A stretch of 64,000 nt of DNA from Rhodospirillaceae bacterium (GTDB lineage Bacteria; Pseudomonadota; Alphaproteobacteria; UBA8366), in NCBI GenBank assembly GCA_002716125.1, contig PAZH01000004.1, forward strand, positions 1 to 64,000. Direction: 5' to 3'. Of this stretch, positions 18,725 through 26,981 are shown one piece after another. The notes under the pieces were generated by a model. That model saw nothing but the letters and a program-made list of their open reading frames with translations, did no database searches and was not told where the DNA came from. A program made the translations under genes and the position numbers. Each line of letters starts with the position of its first letter. Position 1 is the stretch's first letter.

Positions 18725-19603
18725 ATGTTCGTCATTTCTGGCGTTAGCGGAAACACAGGGTCCGTTGTTGCACAAACCCTCATCGACCAAGGACAGCCGG
18801 TCCGGGTCATCGTTCGTTCCAAGGAAAAGGGCACCCCTTGGAAAGCCAAGGGTGCCGACGTCGCCGTGGCCGACATCTCAGATTTGGATGCGATGACGAA
18901 AGCGCTAGACGGGGCCAGCGGCGCCTACTTTCTTCTGCCACCCGATCTCGCCGACACGGATTTCATTGGAGAGAGCATCAAACGCGCAGAAGCGATTGTT
19001 GCCGCCGCCACGGCGGCGCGGCTGCCCCACGCGGTAATTCTCTCCTCCGTCGGCGCTCAGCACGAAGACCGTGTCGGTCCGATCGCGACCATCGGCCACC
19101 TGGAAAGATTGTTTGTAAAAGCGGCCCTTCCGCTCACCGCCGTTCGGCCCGGCTACTTCCTGGAGAATATCCAGGATGTTCTGCCCGCTGTCCTTCACGA
19201 AGGGATTTATCCCAGCATGATCCTCCCGCTCGACCGTAAGATCGATATGGTTGCGACGGTGGACATCGGCTTGACGGTCGCCGACGCGCTGATCAATCCG
19301 CCGTCGGTCCCGCATCGGGTGGTCGAACTACGCGGCGCGGCGCAATATTCCGCCCAAGATATCGCGGCGGCCCTCTCGAAGTCTCTCGGCCGTGAGATCG
19401 CCCCGATCGAAGTGCCGCCAGTCGCTTGGGTGGATCAGCTGAAACAAAGCGGCTTGTCCCAGCAGTCCGCTGAAAGCATCGCGGAAATGCATCAAAACAT
19501 AAACAACGGGCGCATCGACTTCCTCGACGCGTCGTCGCGGAAAGGTCACATCGACCTCACGCGCTTTGTCGAAACATTGAATCTGGCAGCGAACGGGTCG
19601 TGA
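18725..19603 (+). CDS. NmrA/HSCARG-type NAD(P)-binding protein
   Basis: The 292-residue protein starts with the Rossmann motif VISGVSGNTGSVVAQTLIDQG and continues as an atypical short-chain dehydrogenase of the NmrA family (VAVADISDLDAMTKAL, LSSVGAQHEDRVG, AVRPGYFLENIQD). Relatives are quinone reductases or redox sensors. The start is supported by the Shine-Dalgarno AAGGAGAG ahead of the ATG. It is divergent from the LysR gene. Confidence 0.87.
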   Translation: MFVISGVSGNTGSVVAQTLIDQGQPVRVIVRSKEKGTPWKAKGADVAVADISDLDAMTKALDGASGAYFLLPPDLADTDFIGESIKRAEAIVAAATAARLPHAVILSSVGAQHEDRVGPIATIGHLERLFVKAALPLTAVRPGYFLENIQDVLPAVLHEGIYPSMILPLDRKIDMVATVDIGLTVADALINPPSVPHRVVELRGAAQYSAQDIAAALSKSLGREIAPIEVPPVAWVDQLKQSGLSQQSAESIAEMHQNINNGRIDFLDASSRKGHIDLTRFVETLNLAANGS

Positions 19604-19667
19604 GCCGCCCCAACCGCGTCGCGGCCAAACCGACCGGCCGTTCAATCTCATCGAGTACGGGAACAAG

Positions 19668-19681
19668 TGGCGGAGGGAGTG
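19668..19681. repeat. Left attachment-site copy (duplicate of tRNA-Ser 3' end)
   Basis: The sequence TGGCGGAGGGAGTG is identical to the CCA end and acceptor-stem part of tRNA-Ser at 41891-41904, in the same orientation. It marks the left border of the island. Confidence 0.8.
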
Positions 19682-19708
19682 TCCGCCAATTATTCAATTA
19701 TTATGGTT

Positions 19709-19745
19709 CAATACAATCCATATATTATTGATAAACAACATTATT
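19709..19745. repeat. Imperfect direct repeat near left island end
   Basis: This AT-rich stretch with core TATATTATTGATA is repeated imperfectly at 41843-41880 (core TTATATTATTGATA). In a circular form the two copies would flank the attachment core as integrase or accessory-factor sites (inference). Confidence 0.55.
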
Positions 19746-19786
19746 ATGCCTAACATACGCCATCGTCGCCCTATATAATCCAAGTT

Positions 19787-19808
19787 GATTGGGGGACGAA
19801 TTGGGGGA
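19787..19808. repeat. Possible integrase arm-type site, left
   Basis: Two GGGGGA blocks in the form GATTGGGGGAC then AATTGGGGGA lie 39 bp before the integrase start. A near copy is at 41812-41833 inside the other end. The regular 11-bp spacing (one helical turn) suggests binding sites for the integrase; similar motifs are common upstream of P4-type integrase genes. Confidence 0.5.
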
Positions 19809-19846
19809 TTGTCTATCCACCCCACTGTTACTAAAAGGTTGCTTTG

Positions 19847-21082
19847 ATGGCTATCCATAAGCTCTCTCCTCGTAAAGTGGAGACGGCCCTCCCCGGAAAG
19901 TACGAAGATGGCGGTGGCCTTAGACTCGTAGTTTCGAAATCCCGTTCAAAGAAGTGGGTGCTGCGATTCACTTGTAACGGTAAGCGCCGGGAGATGGGTC
20001 TCGGCAGCGTGCAGAGTGTTAGTTTGGCTGAAGCAAGGGCCAAGGCGGCGAAATACAGGAGTATGGCATCCGATGGCGTCGATCCTATAGCCGCCCGTCG
20101 CATTGAGCCGGGGCGGGTTCCTGATTTTACAACCTGCGCCGCCCGTTACATTCGTGCACAGCGACATGGGTGGAGGAGCTCAAAACACGCAAGACAATGG
20201 GTCAGTACATTGAAAACTTACGCACGCCCCGTAATTGGCCCTATGAGCGTGGACGCCATCGCGACAGAAGACATAGTAAAAATATTATCGCCGATTTGGA
20301 CCGCCAAAACGGAAACCGCCAAACGGTTGCAAGGGCGTATTGAAAACGTGCTGGACTTCGCCGCAGCACATAATCTTCGTGACCCACTAAATCCAGCTCG
20401 ATGGCGTGGGCATTTAGACAAATTACTACCACGGCCTTCACGGGTGAGTACCGTCACTCATCATCCAGCTATGCCATATACTGATCTTCCGGCGTTTATG
20501 GAGGAGTTGCGCCAGAACGACAGTATATCGTCCTTAGCGCTGCAATTTCTCATTCTAACCGCAACTCGCACCAGTGAAGTGCTATTAGCCGAGTGGATTG
20601 AAATTAACCAAGCTACGAAGGTTTGGACGATTCCTGCAAACAGGATGAAGACGCAAAAAGAGCACAGGGTTCCTCTAACCGATGCAACGATAACAATACT
20701 CGGCATGCTTCCGCGAATCGATCATAACCCCTTTGTGTTTCCTGGTAGCCGCGCAGGACGGCCTTTGTCCAATATGGCAATGCTGCAACTGATGCGGGGC
20801 ATGGGATTTGGGGTAAACGGTTCCCGAGGGCCATTTGTCCCTCACGGTTTTCGCTCAAGCTTCCGCGACTGGTCAGGGGAGGTATCGAGTTTTCCTCGTG
20901 AAGTTGCTGAAATGGCGCTTGCTCATGTCGTGGATAACAAAGTCGAAGCCGCGTATCGTAGGGGAGACTTATTTGAGAAACGCACCAGGATGATGGAAGG
21001 ATGGGCGTCATTCCTCGCTGCGAATATTCAAGATCAAACACTCGTTCAGCTTTTATCCGCAGACGCTCAATCTCCGGCGTAA
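19847..21082 (+). CDS. Tyrosine-type site-specific integrase (P4 family)
   Basis: This 411-residue integrase has the N-terminal DUF4102-type arm-binding domain (GGGLRLVVSKSRSKKWVLRF), a core-binding SAM-like domain, and a C-terminal catalytic domain with Arg in TATRTSEVLLAEW, HGFR in VPHGFRSSFRDW, His in ALAHVVDN and Tyr in EAAYRRGD. All catalytic residues are present, so it looks intact. The start is ATG 19847 (an ATG one codon earlier is also possible). It lies just inside the left border and probably mediates integration at tRNA-Ser. Confidence 0.93.
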   Translation: MAIHKLSPRKVETALPGKYEDGGGLRLVVSKSRSKKWVLRFTCNGKRREMGLGSVQSVSLAEARAKAAKYRSMASDGVDPIAARRIEPGRVPDFTTCAARYIRAQRHGWRSSKHARQWVSTLKTYARPVIGPMSVDAIATEDIVKILSPIWTAKTETAKRLQGRIENVLDFAAAHNLRDPLNPARWRGHLDKLLPRPSRVSTVTHHPAMPYTDLPAFMEELRQNDSISSLALQFLILTATRTSEVLLAEWIEINQATKVWTIPANRMKTQKEHRVPLTDATITILGMLPRIDHNPFVFPGSRAGRPLSNMAMLQLMRGMGFGVNGSRGPFVPHGFRSSFRDWSGEVSSFPREVAEMALAHVVDNKVEAAYRRGDLFEKRTRMMEGWASFLAANIQDQTLVQLLSADAQSPA

Positions 21083-21504
21083 AGCGACAAAACTTTCGAG
21101 TTCTGCGAACATCTGCGTCCGAAGGCTATAGCTGCCGATCTTTATATCAGAATTGCTGGGAATCTCAGCTAACGCCCATGGCCGCTCTTAGCCAAAAGCG
21201 GGCGAGCTTAAACTTCGCACTAAAGCCCCATTTGATCGAACGCGAGGTTGGCTGGTTATATCGTTCGGCGAACACTCAGGTTCTTTGCCAAGTTTCGGTC
21301 AGCGCAACGTTCATTAAACAAACCGGTATGTCGCCATAAACTACACTCCCAAGTGCCGGTAACGCCGCTTCTTCTAAGAGTTCGTACGTCGCAAACTGGT
21401 AGAGGAAGTCTCGTAGTTTAAAGGTCGTAGCAGCAGGCTCACAGCCAATCTCCAGGGGCTCGGCCAATGGCGACGGCTGTGGGATGCGAAAGCGTTCCTA
21501 AGCG
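21083..21504. other. Gene-free interval behind the integrase
   Basis: No supported gene is seen in these 422 bp between the integrase and the iron-binding gene. Short open frames lack start signals and family features. It may be decayed mobile DNA. Confidence 0.4.
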
Positions 21505-22548
21505 CTACCAACCTGCACGATCAATGATTTTTTGCGCTTCTGGTGCTAATTCGGCCACGCGCGAAATCGGCATTTTGTCCTCATTGAATGTTCCCCAAGA
21601 AGCCAATTCCTTTGGCATATCGACGGCCAAATTAACGGGGTACTCGTAGTTTATTGACCCGTATAAATCTTGTGCCTCTTTAGACGTCAGGAACTCTAAA
21701 AAGCGGATCGCTTCGGCTTTGTTTTTCGAATGCTTGGCGACACCACCACCTGAAATGTTGACGTGGGCGCCGCGGTCTTCTTGATTGGGAAAGATAAGAT
21801 TTACAGCGGCCGCCCAGTCGCGCTGCTCCGGCTTCTTCGAGTGCTTTAGCTTTCCGAAATAGTAGTTGTTGATGATCGCGATGTCGCAGACCCCTTCGAA
21901 AATTGCTTTGACTTGCGCCCGATCGTTTCCTTGTGGCCGTCTCGCCAAGTTTTTGACGACGCCCATCGCCCAATTTTGCGCTACATCGGCACCATTCGTA
22001 TGGATCATGGAGGCCACGAGCGCGCGGTTATAAACATGGCTGCCCGGACGCGAACAAATACGCCCCTGCCATTTCGCATCGGCCAGATCCTCGTAACGTT
22101 TAATGGAGGCCGCGTCCTCAGCCTTTTTTGAAATGGCGATGACACGAGCCCGCTTTGAGAAGGCGAACCATCGATTATCAGCGGCGCGCAAATGGGGCGG
22201 TATGTTCTCAGCCAGAATTTTTGATTCAACGGTCGCCAATAGTTTTTTGTCCGCGTAGACATGAAGTCGGGCGATATCGACCGTCAGGATCACATCTGCC
22301 GGACTGCGCGCCCCTTCTGCCTGCAGGCGTTGCGCCAAACCTTTCGATGCATAGACGATATTGATCTTGGTTCCCGTCTTCGCCTTATAAGCCTCAATGA
22401 ATGGTTTGATCAGAAAGGGTTGGCGGTGCGAATAGATGTTCAGCTCCGCCGCAGCAGCAGATGCCCCCAATACGCCGAGACAAATTATAAATGCTGCGCC
22501 GCCCATGAGATTGCGACGAAGAGTGTTGCGCTTAAAAAAGACAGGCAT
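21505..22548 (-). other. Internal translation unit: FutA-like Fe(III)-binding protein (347 residues)
   Basis: The ATG at 22548 begins MPVFFKRN and a typical signal peptide ending AAAA, and it is preceded by a Shine-Dalgarno-like AAAGGAAAG, so separate translation is likely. The mature protein has the family blocks NIYSHRQPFLIKPFIEAY, SPADVILTVDIARLH and INNYYFGKL; Tyr229 and Tyr230 match the iron-binding tyrosine pair of FutA/FbpA proteins. It would deliver ferric iron to an inner-membrane ABC permease, but no FbpB/FbpC-type permease or ATPase is present in this window. Confidence 0.7.
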
Positions 22549-23514
22549 TGGACGTCTTTCCTTTGTGATGGGCCGGCCAAGGCAGCGAACTGCCTCCGTC
22601 ACCGGTGTGAAATATATGGATGAGAGGCTATGTGTCGTTGCTAGATGATCGCGGACGCCGAATCTCTCCGGCGGTCCATCCTTTGCCAGACGGAGACTGC
22701 CCCCGAGCCAATCCCAAATCGCTAGTACCGCTCCAAAGTTGGAGTTTCCCTCGTGCGCTTCGATGGAATGGTGGATTTGGTGTTGTGCGGGTGAGATCAA
22801 CAGATGCTCGACGATACGTCCGTAGCTGATCCACACATGGCTATGACGCAGATTGGCGCCCGTGACGTTGAACAGGAACAAGAACGCGTTGGCGCCCAGT
22901 AACGTTACCAGTTCCGCCCGATCGCCGAAGAAAAAGAAGAACACGGCAATCGCCGCCGCTTGGACGAAAATTGCGCGAAGCGCGAAGATGACACCCTCGA
23001 CGGGATGCGTTCGATACACCGTGAAGGGCGTTAGTGTCTCCGCCGTATGGTGGACGCGGTGAAAGCACCAGAGTATCGGAATGCGATGCAACGCGCGGTG
23101 GACGATATATTTCGCCGCATCGTCGATAACGAAAAGGGTGAGAGTGAAGAGCGACGCAATGACCCAACCGGGAGCCGCGGGCCACAAGATCGGACGGCCG
23201 TCGAACCAAATATGCATCGACTCGAACAGGATCGTTGCAATCGCCAGCTTGCCGACCAGTCGCGGCATCACGCCCAGCATGACTGCCTGGTTAAGGACGA
23301 CAATCATGTAATCCGCCCTCGCGGAATTTGACCACCAGACCCGCCGCGAGAAGAGGGTCGAGAGCGTCGCGCGAAATGGTGCCCTGCTCAAAACGAATGA
23401 GAGCCCGACAGCCACCACCACGGACGCAAGCAGGTAACCCACAAAAACCCGCTTCTGCGGGTTCAAAAAGGGGTCTACCAGTTTTTCGAAATACTCGACG
23501 AGTACCGCTTCCAT
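21505..23514 (-). CDS. In-frame fusion: sterol desaturase/fatty acid hydroxylase family protein plus Fe(III) ABC-transporter binding protein
   Basis: One uninterrupted frame of 669 codons holds two proteins. Residues 1 to about 320 are a membrane di-iron desaturase/hydroxylase with several hydrophobic segments and the three histidine clusters HRALH, FHRVHH and HQIHH. Residues 323-669 are a FutA/IdiA-like periplasmic iron-binding protein with its own signal peptide. No stop codon separates them. Either a true fusion is made, with the signal peptide as an inner membrane segment, or the second gene starts at its own ATG (22548). It follows the DUF4856 gene and a strong hairpin. Confidence 0.75.
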   Translation of the reverse strand: MEAVLVEYFEKLVDPFLNPQKRVFVGYLLASVVVAVGLSFVLSRAPFRATLSTLFSRRVWWSNSARADYMIVVLNQAVMLGVMPRLVGKLAIATILFESMHIWFDGRPILWPAAPGWVIASLFTLTLFVIDDAAKYIVHRALHRIPILWCFHRVHHTAETLTPFTVYRTHPVEGVIFALRAIFVQAAAIAVFFFFFGDRAELVTLLGANAFLFLFNVTGANLRHSHVWISYGRIVEHLLISPAQHQIHHSIEAHEGNSNFGAVLAIWDWLGGSLRLAKDGPPERFGVRDHLATTHSLSSIYFTPVTEAVRCLGRPITKERRPMPVFFKRNTLRRNLMGGAAFIICLGVLGASAAAAELNIYSHRQPFLIKPFIEAYKAKTGTKINIVYASKGLAQRLQAEGARSPADVILTVDIARLHVYADKKLLATVESKILAENIPPHLRAADNRWFAFSKRARVIAISKKAEDAASIKRYEDLADAKWQGRICSRPGSHVYNRALVASMIHTNGADVAQNWAMGVVKNLARRPQGNDRAQVKAIFEGVCDIAIINNYYFGKLKHSKKPEQRDWAAAVNLIFPNQEDRGAHVNISGGGVAKHSKNKAEAIRFLEFLTSKEAQDLYGSINYEYPVNLAVDMPKELASWGTFNEDKMPISRVAELAPEAQKIIDRAGW

Positions 23515-23530
23515 GGCCCCTCTAAAAGAG

Positions 23531-23568
23531 ACCGGTGCGGGGTGGCCAAAGATTCACCCCGCACCGGT
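23531..23568 (-). terminator. Strong intercistronic hairpin
   Basis: A perfect 14-bp inverted repeat (ACCGGTGCGGGGTG and CACCCCGCACCGGT, loop of 10) lies between the stop of the DUF4856 gene and the desaturase start. On the minus strand it is followed by CTCTTTTAG. It is probably a terminator or a partial attenuator that lowers expression of the downstream fusion gene. Confidence 0.75.
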
Positions 23569-23594
23569 GTAGTTCGCGTTTTGAAAGAGTCGTA

Positions 23595-25037
23595 CTAGTC
23601 GTTCTCGGCACTGTCTCCACTGCCGAGCTTCTTCGTCAGCTCGGCAATATCGCCGGAGATCGCATTGTTCCGCGCTTTCACGCCGAACTTATCGACCATC
23701 AGTTTTTGCACCTTCGCCATGTGCAACATGTATTCGCCCCAGGAGCCGCCCTGATCGCGCACGTAGTTGCCCTTGCTATCGATATCGACGACCTGGCTCA
23801 GGTTCGGCATCAACGGACCGTAACCGATAAGACGGTTCAGCTTGGTCGCCGTCTCGCCGAGATTGTCTTTACCTGTCTGCAGCGCCAAGGCGAAGCCTTT
23901 GAGCTCGCCCCAATGCTTGATGTATTTCTTCATCTGCTTCGAGGTGTCGCCCTTGGCGTCCATGATCGTTTTCAGCTTGCCCATGTCCTTGTAGACGGAG
24001 CCGGCATATTTGTAGGTCGCTTCGGCGAGGACCTTCTGCCAATTCGATCCGATCGTCGCGGCGTGGCTCTTCAGCGAGGCGCGTTGTGCATCGGTCAGCT
24101 TCTTGCCCTTCGCGCTATCGATCAGTTTACGCCCGTCGAGGAACGCCTTGGTGATCGTATGCAGGTAGTTGGTGCCGTTGCTCTTTCCGTAGACGGACGC
24201 ATCGAAGCCGGCCGCGTAATAGGCCGGACCGAAGGTCATCTCGGTCTTCAGGTCGACCTTACCGTCCTTATTGTAGTCGGCGTATGCGAGCGCATCTTCC
24301 GGCTTCTTGGATTTGCTGCCCTGCTTCGCGATCTCGTAGACGTTGCGCGGCGTCAGCTTGAGCGTATGGGCCGGCGTGCCGAAATAACCGAACGCCTCGT
24401 CCCAGGAATGCTCCTTACCCGTATAGGGCGCGCCCTTCTTGTAGGGCTTATTGTTCGGCTTGTTATCGGCGCCGAGCTTCTCGTCGAGATAGTTATCGAC
24501 AGCCTGATTGTAGGAAACCGCCCCCATGATGAACTTCGAGATCAGTTGGCCGTAGTTATAGCCGTTTGCCATATCGAGGCCCTTGTTGGCGGACGACGCC
24601 TTGTCGATCCAAAACTCGACCAGCTCCGGCCCCGTCATGTTGTTCGGCATGCCGGTAATCGTGCCTTTATAGGTCTTGCCGACGAGGTTCTTACCCTTAG
24701 AGATGGAATCGACGTCGGTTTGCTTGACGGCAAACGGGCCTTTGGTGCCCGGTGCGATGATAGACCGGCCTTTGTCCTTCATTTTATAGTAGGACAGCAT
24801 CTTCGCCTTGAGATCTGCGTTCGGCTTACCGTTGCCCTTCATCGACAGTTTCTTCAGCGAGTCATGCAGAACATGGCGCGCAATCTGCCCCGTATAGGCG
24901 ACGGACGTCGTCTTTTTGCCGGCATATCCGCTCACTGTGACCGGAAATCCCGAATAAACCATATCGTCGGCTATCGCGGTTCCAGATAGCAAAACGATCG
25001 TCAGGGCCGCAGCCCCGGAAGCGTGTAACTTAAGCAT
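23595..25037 (-). CDS. Secreted DUF4856-type protein, probably iron-related
   Basis: This 480-residue exported protein has a signal peptide (LKLHASGAAALTIVLLSG through AIA) and blocks typical of DUF4856 (KEHSWDEAFGYFGTP, DYNKDGKVDL, YYAAGFDAS). The start ATG 25037 is supported by AAAGGA ahead of it. The repeated Lys, Tyr, Asp and His resemble helical-bundle metal or sugar-binding proteins such as imelysins, but no catalytic motif is evident. A Fur-box-like site lies 25 bp upstream, so iron starvation should induce it. The function is not known to me. Confidence 0.75.
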   Translation of the reverse strand: MLKLHASGAAALTIVLLSGTAIADDMVYSGFPVTVSGYAGKKTTSVAYTGQIARHVLHDSLKKLSMKGNGKPNADLKAKMLSYYKMKDKGRSIIAPGTKGPFAVKQTDVDSISKGKNLVGKTYKGTITGMPNNMTGPELVEFWIDKASSANKGLDMANGYNYGQLISKFIMGAVSYNQAVDNYLDEKLGADNKPNNKPYKKGAPYTGKEHSWDEAFGYFGTPAHTLKLTPRNVYEIAKQGSKSKKPEDALAYADYNKDGKVDLKTEMTFGPAYYAAGFDASVYGKSNGTNYLHTITKAFLDGRKLIDSAKGKKLTDAQRASLKSHAATIGSNWQKVLAEATYKYAGSVYKDMGKLKTIMDAKGDTSKQMKKYIKHWGELKGFALALQTGKDNLGETATKLNRLIGYGPLMPNLSQVVDIDSKGNYVRDQGGSWGEYMLHMAKVQKLMVDKFGVKARNNAISGDIAELTKKLGSGDSAEND

Positions 25038-25061
25038 AGGTGTTCCTTTGATAAAACCCAC

Positions 25062-25083
25062 TTGCAAACGATTCTTATTTTCG
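25062..25083 (-). promoter_or_regulatory. Fur-box-like operator before the DUF4856 gene
   Basis: TTGCAAACGATTCTTATTTT resembles the alphaproteobacterial Fur site (TGCAAATnATTCTCA type). It lies just upstream of the Shine-Dalgarno, where a repressor would block transcription. Confidence 0.55.
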
Positions 25084-25192
25084 TGCGCAACAATAACGCC
25101 GAATTCATATCGCGCAAGCAAATTATGGAATAATTATTATAGTTATTCGCAATGATGCGTTTGATTAAATTTGATTCGACGAACCTATGCGA

Positions 25193-25327
25193 TTATTTGT
25201 CGGGCTGCCGCGTTTGATCAGAGGAAGACCCGGATTCTTTCGTGGGAGGTTTCTTGTGGATTTTTTGACCCAGAAAGACCAACGCGGCCCATACATCCGC
25301 GCCTTTGAGCCCACGCCATAACATCAT
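25193..25327 (-). CDS. Small hypothetical protein coupled to bfd
   Basis: A 44-residue frame starts with two consecutive ATGs only 2 bp after the bfd stop codon and ends at a TAA. A GGGAG sequence in the end of bfd could serve as its ribosome site. The product begins MMLWRGLKGADVWAALVFLG, a short hydrophobic patch, followed by a basic, Pro/Ser-rich tail. No family is recognised. Placement suggests translational coupling with the ferredoxin; chance openness cannot be excluded. Confidence 0.4.
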   Translation of the reverse strand: MMLWRGLKGADVWAALVFLGQKIHKKPPTKESGSSSDQTRQPDK

Positions 25328-25329
25328 CG

Positions 25330-25551
25330 TCAGTCAGCTCCCGCCAAAACGGCAGCGCCAAAACGCGGCTCTGGCACCATCGTAAGAGGCTTACGTGCCT
25401 CCTTGATGAATTCCGCAATATCGCATTCACACTTGCCACAATTGGGCTCACAACCGTTATGTGCGTGGACTTCAGTCCAATCGGTTGCGCCCGCTTCGAC
25501 AGCTGCTTTCACTTCGCTGTCTTTAATTGCATTGCAAATGCAAACGTACAT
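25330..25551 (-). CDS. bfd: Bacterioferritin-associated ferredoxin
   Basis: This 73-residue protein has the four ligands of the Bfd [2Fe-2S] cluster at Cys4, Cys6, Cys38 and Cys41 (MYVCICNAIKDSEV and EPNCGKCECDIAEFI). Bfd binds bacterioferritin and passes electrons to release stored iron. It is divergent from the bacterioferritin gene at 25914. The promoter holds two Fur-box-like sites, fitting induction under iron starvation. Confidence 0.93.
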   Translation of the reverse strand: MYVCICNAIKDSEVKAAVEAGATDWTEVHAHNGCEPNCGKCECDIAEFIKEARKPLTMVPEPRFGAAVLAGAD

Positions 25552-25578
25552 AGGTCCGGAAAACTCCGCTTGCTGATA

Positions 25579-25637
25579 TTGCGAATGACTATCAATGCCG
25601 AAATCGCCTGTCTAGATAAATATGCAAATCATTTGCA
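25579..25637 (-). promoter_or_regulatory. Two Fur-box-like sites before bfd
   Basis: TGCAAATCATTTGCA at 25623-25637 is a perfect palindrome around one central base. TTGCGAATGACTATCAAT at 25579-25596 is a second, weaker match. They lie 28-86 bp upstream of bfd, covering the likely promoter. Confidence 0.65.
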
Positions 25638-25800
25638 AAGGCAACCGATAAAATGAAAACGCGCAATTCTGATTGTTCGAGATGAAAATTTAGCAGTTTT
25701 TCAAAGGACTGTTTCTCAAGCGACACGGCTCCGGCGGACATCCGATGAACCCGAAAAAGAGGAGTTGCGAATGAAAATCACAGGCGCTATCATTCCGAAT

Positions 25801-25812
25801 TAATAATTATTA
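25801..25812. promoter_or_regulatory. AT-rich palindrome upstream of bfr
   Basis: TAATAATTATTA is a perfect palindrome in a run of A/T about 100 bp before bacterioferritin. It may be the promoter or an operator for an iron-responsive regulator such as Irr; no closer assignment is possible. Confidence 0.3.
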
Positions 25813-25913
25813 TTAATAGCTTATTGGAATTTCTACCAAGTTAGCACTATCCACAACCGCGCCTATCTGTTAGTCTGTCTTATCATCATCGACGATGGAC
25901 ACAGGAGATAAGT

Positions 25914-26396
25914 ATGAAGGGCGACGCAGCGGTCATCGACCAACTGAACGCGATCCTCAAGAACGAACTGACGGCCATCAATCAGTATTTTCTTCATGCG
26001 CGCATGTTGAAAAATTGGGGACTCAACCGGCTCGCGGACAAAGTTTACGAAGAATCGATTGGCGAGATGAAGCATGCGGACAAGCTTATCGAACGCGTTT
26101 TGATGCTAGATGGCCTCCCAAACCTTCAGGACCTCGGGAAACTACGGATCGGAGAGAACGTCCCGGAAATGCTCGATGCCGATATGGGCAGTGAACAAAA
26201 TAACCAAGGATGCCTCAAAGACGCGATCGCCATCTGCGAGGAGAAGCGGGATTACGTTTCGCGCGAGATCTTGGAAGAGATTCTCGACGATACGGAAGAA
26301 CATATCGACTGGATCGAAACGCAGCAGACACGTATCGAGCTAACCGGTCTGCCGAATTATCTCCAAGAGCATATGTACGAGGGCGACGACTCCTAG
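25914..26396 (+). CDS. bfr: Bacterioferritin
   Basis: This 160-residue protein aligns without gaps to E. coli Bfr up to residue 130. The haem ligand Met52 and ferroxidase ligands Glu18, Glu51, His54, Glu94 and His130 are present. Position 127, normally Glu, is Thr (DDTEEH), so one iron ligand of the di-iron site is missing or replaced by Glu128. Bacterioferritins form 24-mers that store iron. The gene is divergent from bfd and its stop overlaps the convergent gene P1 by 4 bp. An AT-rich palindrome lies upstream. Confidence 0.95.
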   Translation: MKGDAAVIDQLNAILKNELTAINQYFLHARMLKNWGLNRLADKVYEESIGEMKHADKLIERVLMLDGLPNLQDLGKLRIGENVPEMLDADMGSEQNNQGCLKDAIAICEEKRDYVSREILEEILDDTEEHIDWIETQQTRIELTGLPNYLQEHMYEGDDS

Positions 26397-26947
26397 CGTG
26401 CGACCACGCTCAAACTCGCACCCAAATTGTCCGGTCTGCCACCTTCCGGTCGCAGCGGCCGAATTTCGACTTCGCCGCGGTGCGGTCGGTCAGGTAAATA
26501 AATCTCGCGTTCGGCAAGCGCATTTGCGATGCGCCCCGCCCCCTCGAGCATGTTTGCGGTGCCGTTACGCGTAACCATCCACTCCGCAATCCGCCGGGAT
26601 AGTTTGTGTTCTCGACGTTGGCACGCCCCAATTAACGTAATAAACGAGATCTCATCTGCGCCTACGAAACCGCAACATGGCGGGTGTAATCGTGCGGGAC
26701 GGCGGGCGTAAGTTCCAATACCGAGAATGATACTCTGGAGCCCGCTCAAGATCGATTGCGTGGTGCGCGAGCCCATACATTCAGCCAAATCCGACCAGGC
26801 TAAATTCCATTGAGCTTCGTTGTTTGTGCGCATGCCGACAATCCATCGGCGGTATGTGCAGATCAGAAGTTGCTCTGGCGCGCTCAGATCTTCCATTTTC
26901 TCAATTGCATGGCCGTGCCCTGCTTCGTCATCGATTCCGCCCATCAT
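26393..26947 (-). CDS. Small hypothetical protein P1 (island paralogue family)
   Basis: This 184-residue cytoplasmic protein of unknown function shares a pattern with three others in the island (31480, 36631, 37718): an N-terminal helix with (S/P)EQxxxxxxxRxW (Glu25, Gln26, Arg33, Trp35), a central Glu99 followed 11 residues later by Gln110, then Trp123. P1 has a Cys-Cys pair (HPPCCGF, Cys91-92) where P2 has CTCC. A 5' leader with two exclusive hairpins and two Fur-box-like sites precede it. It probably works in iron metabolism; the activity cannot be predicted. Confidence 0.7.
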   Translation of the reverse strand: MMGGIDDEAGHGHAIEKMEDLSAPEQLLICTYRRWIVGMRTNNEAQWNLAWSDLAECMGSRTTQSILSGLQSIILGIGTYARRPARLHPPCCGFVGADEISFITLIGACQRREHKLSRRIAEWMVTRNGTANMLEGAGRIANALAEREIYLPDRPHRGEVEIRPLRPEGGRPDNLGASLSVVAR

Positions 26948-26981
26948 GATCTCTTTTTTAATTTTCGGTTTTAAATTTGCC

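Noticed and set aside
23535-24989. Long open frame (484 codons) on the plus strand opposite the DUF4856 gene
   Set aside because: It is the antisense shadow of a clear exported protein and has no family features.
25218-25451. 77-codon frame overlapping bfd on the same strand
   Set aside because: Different frame inside bfd; no start signal; the 44-codon frame behind bfd fits better.
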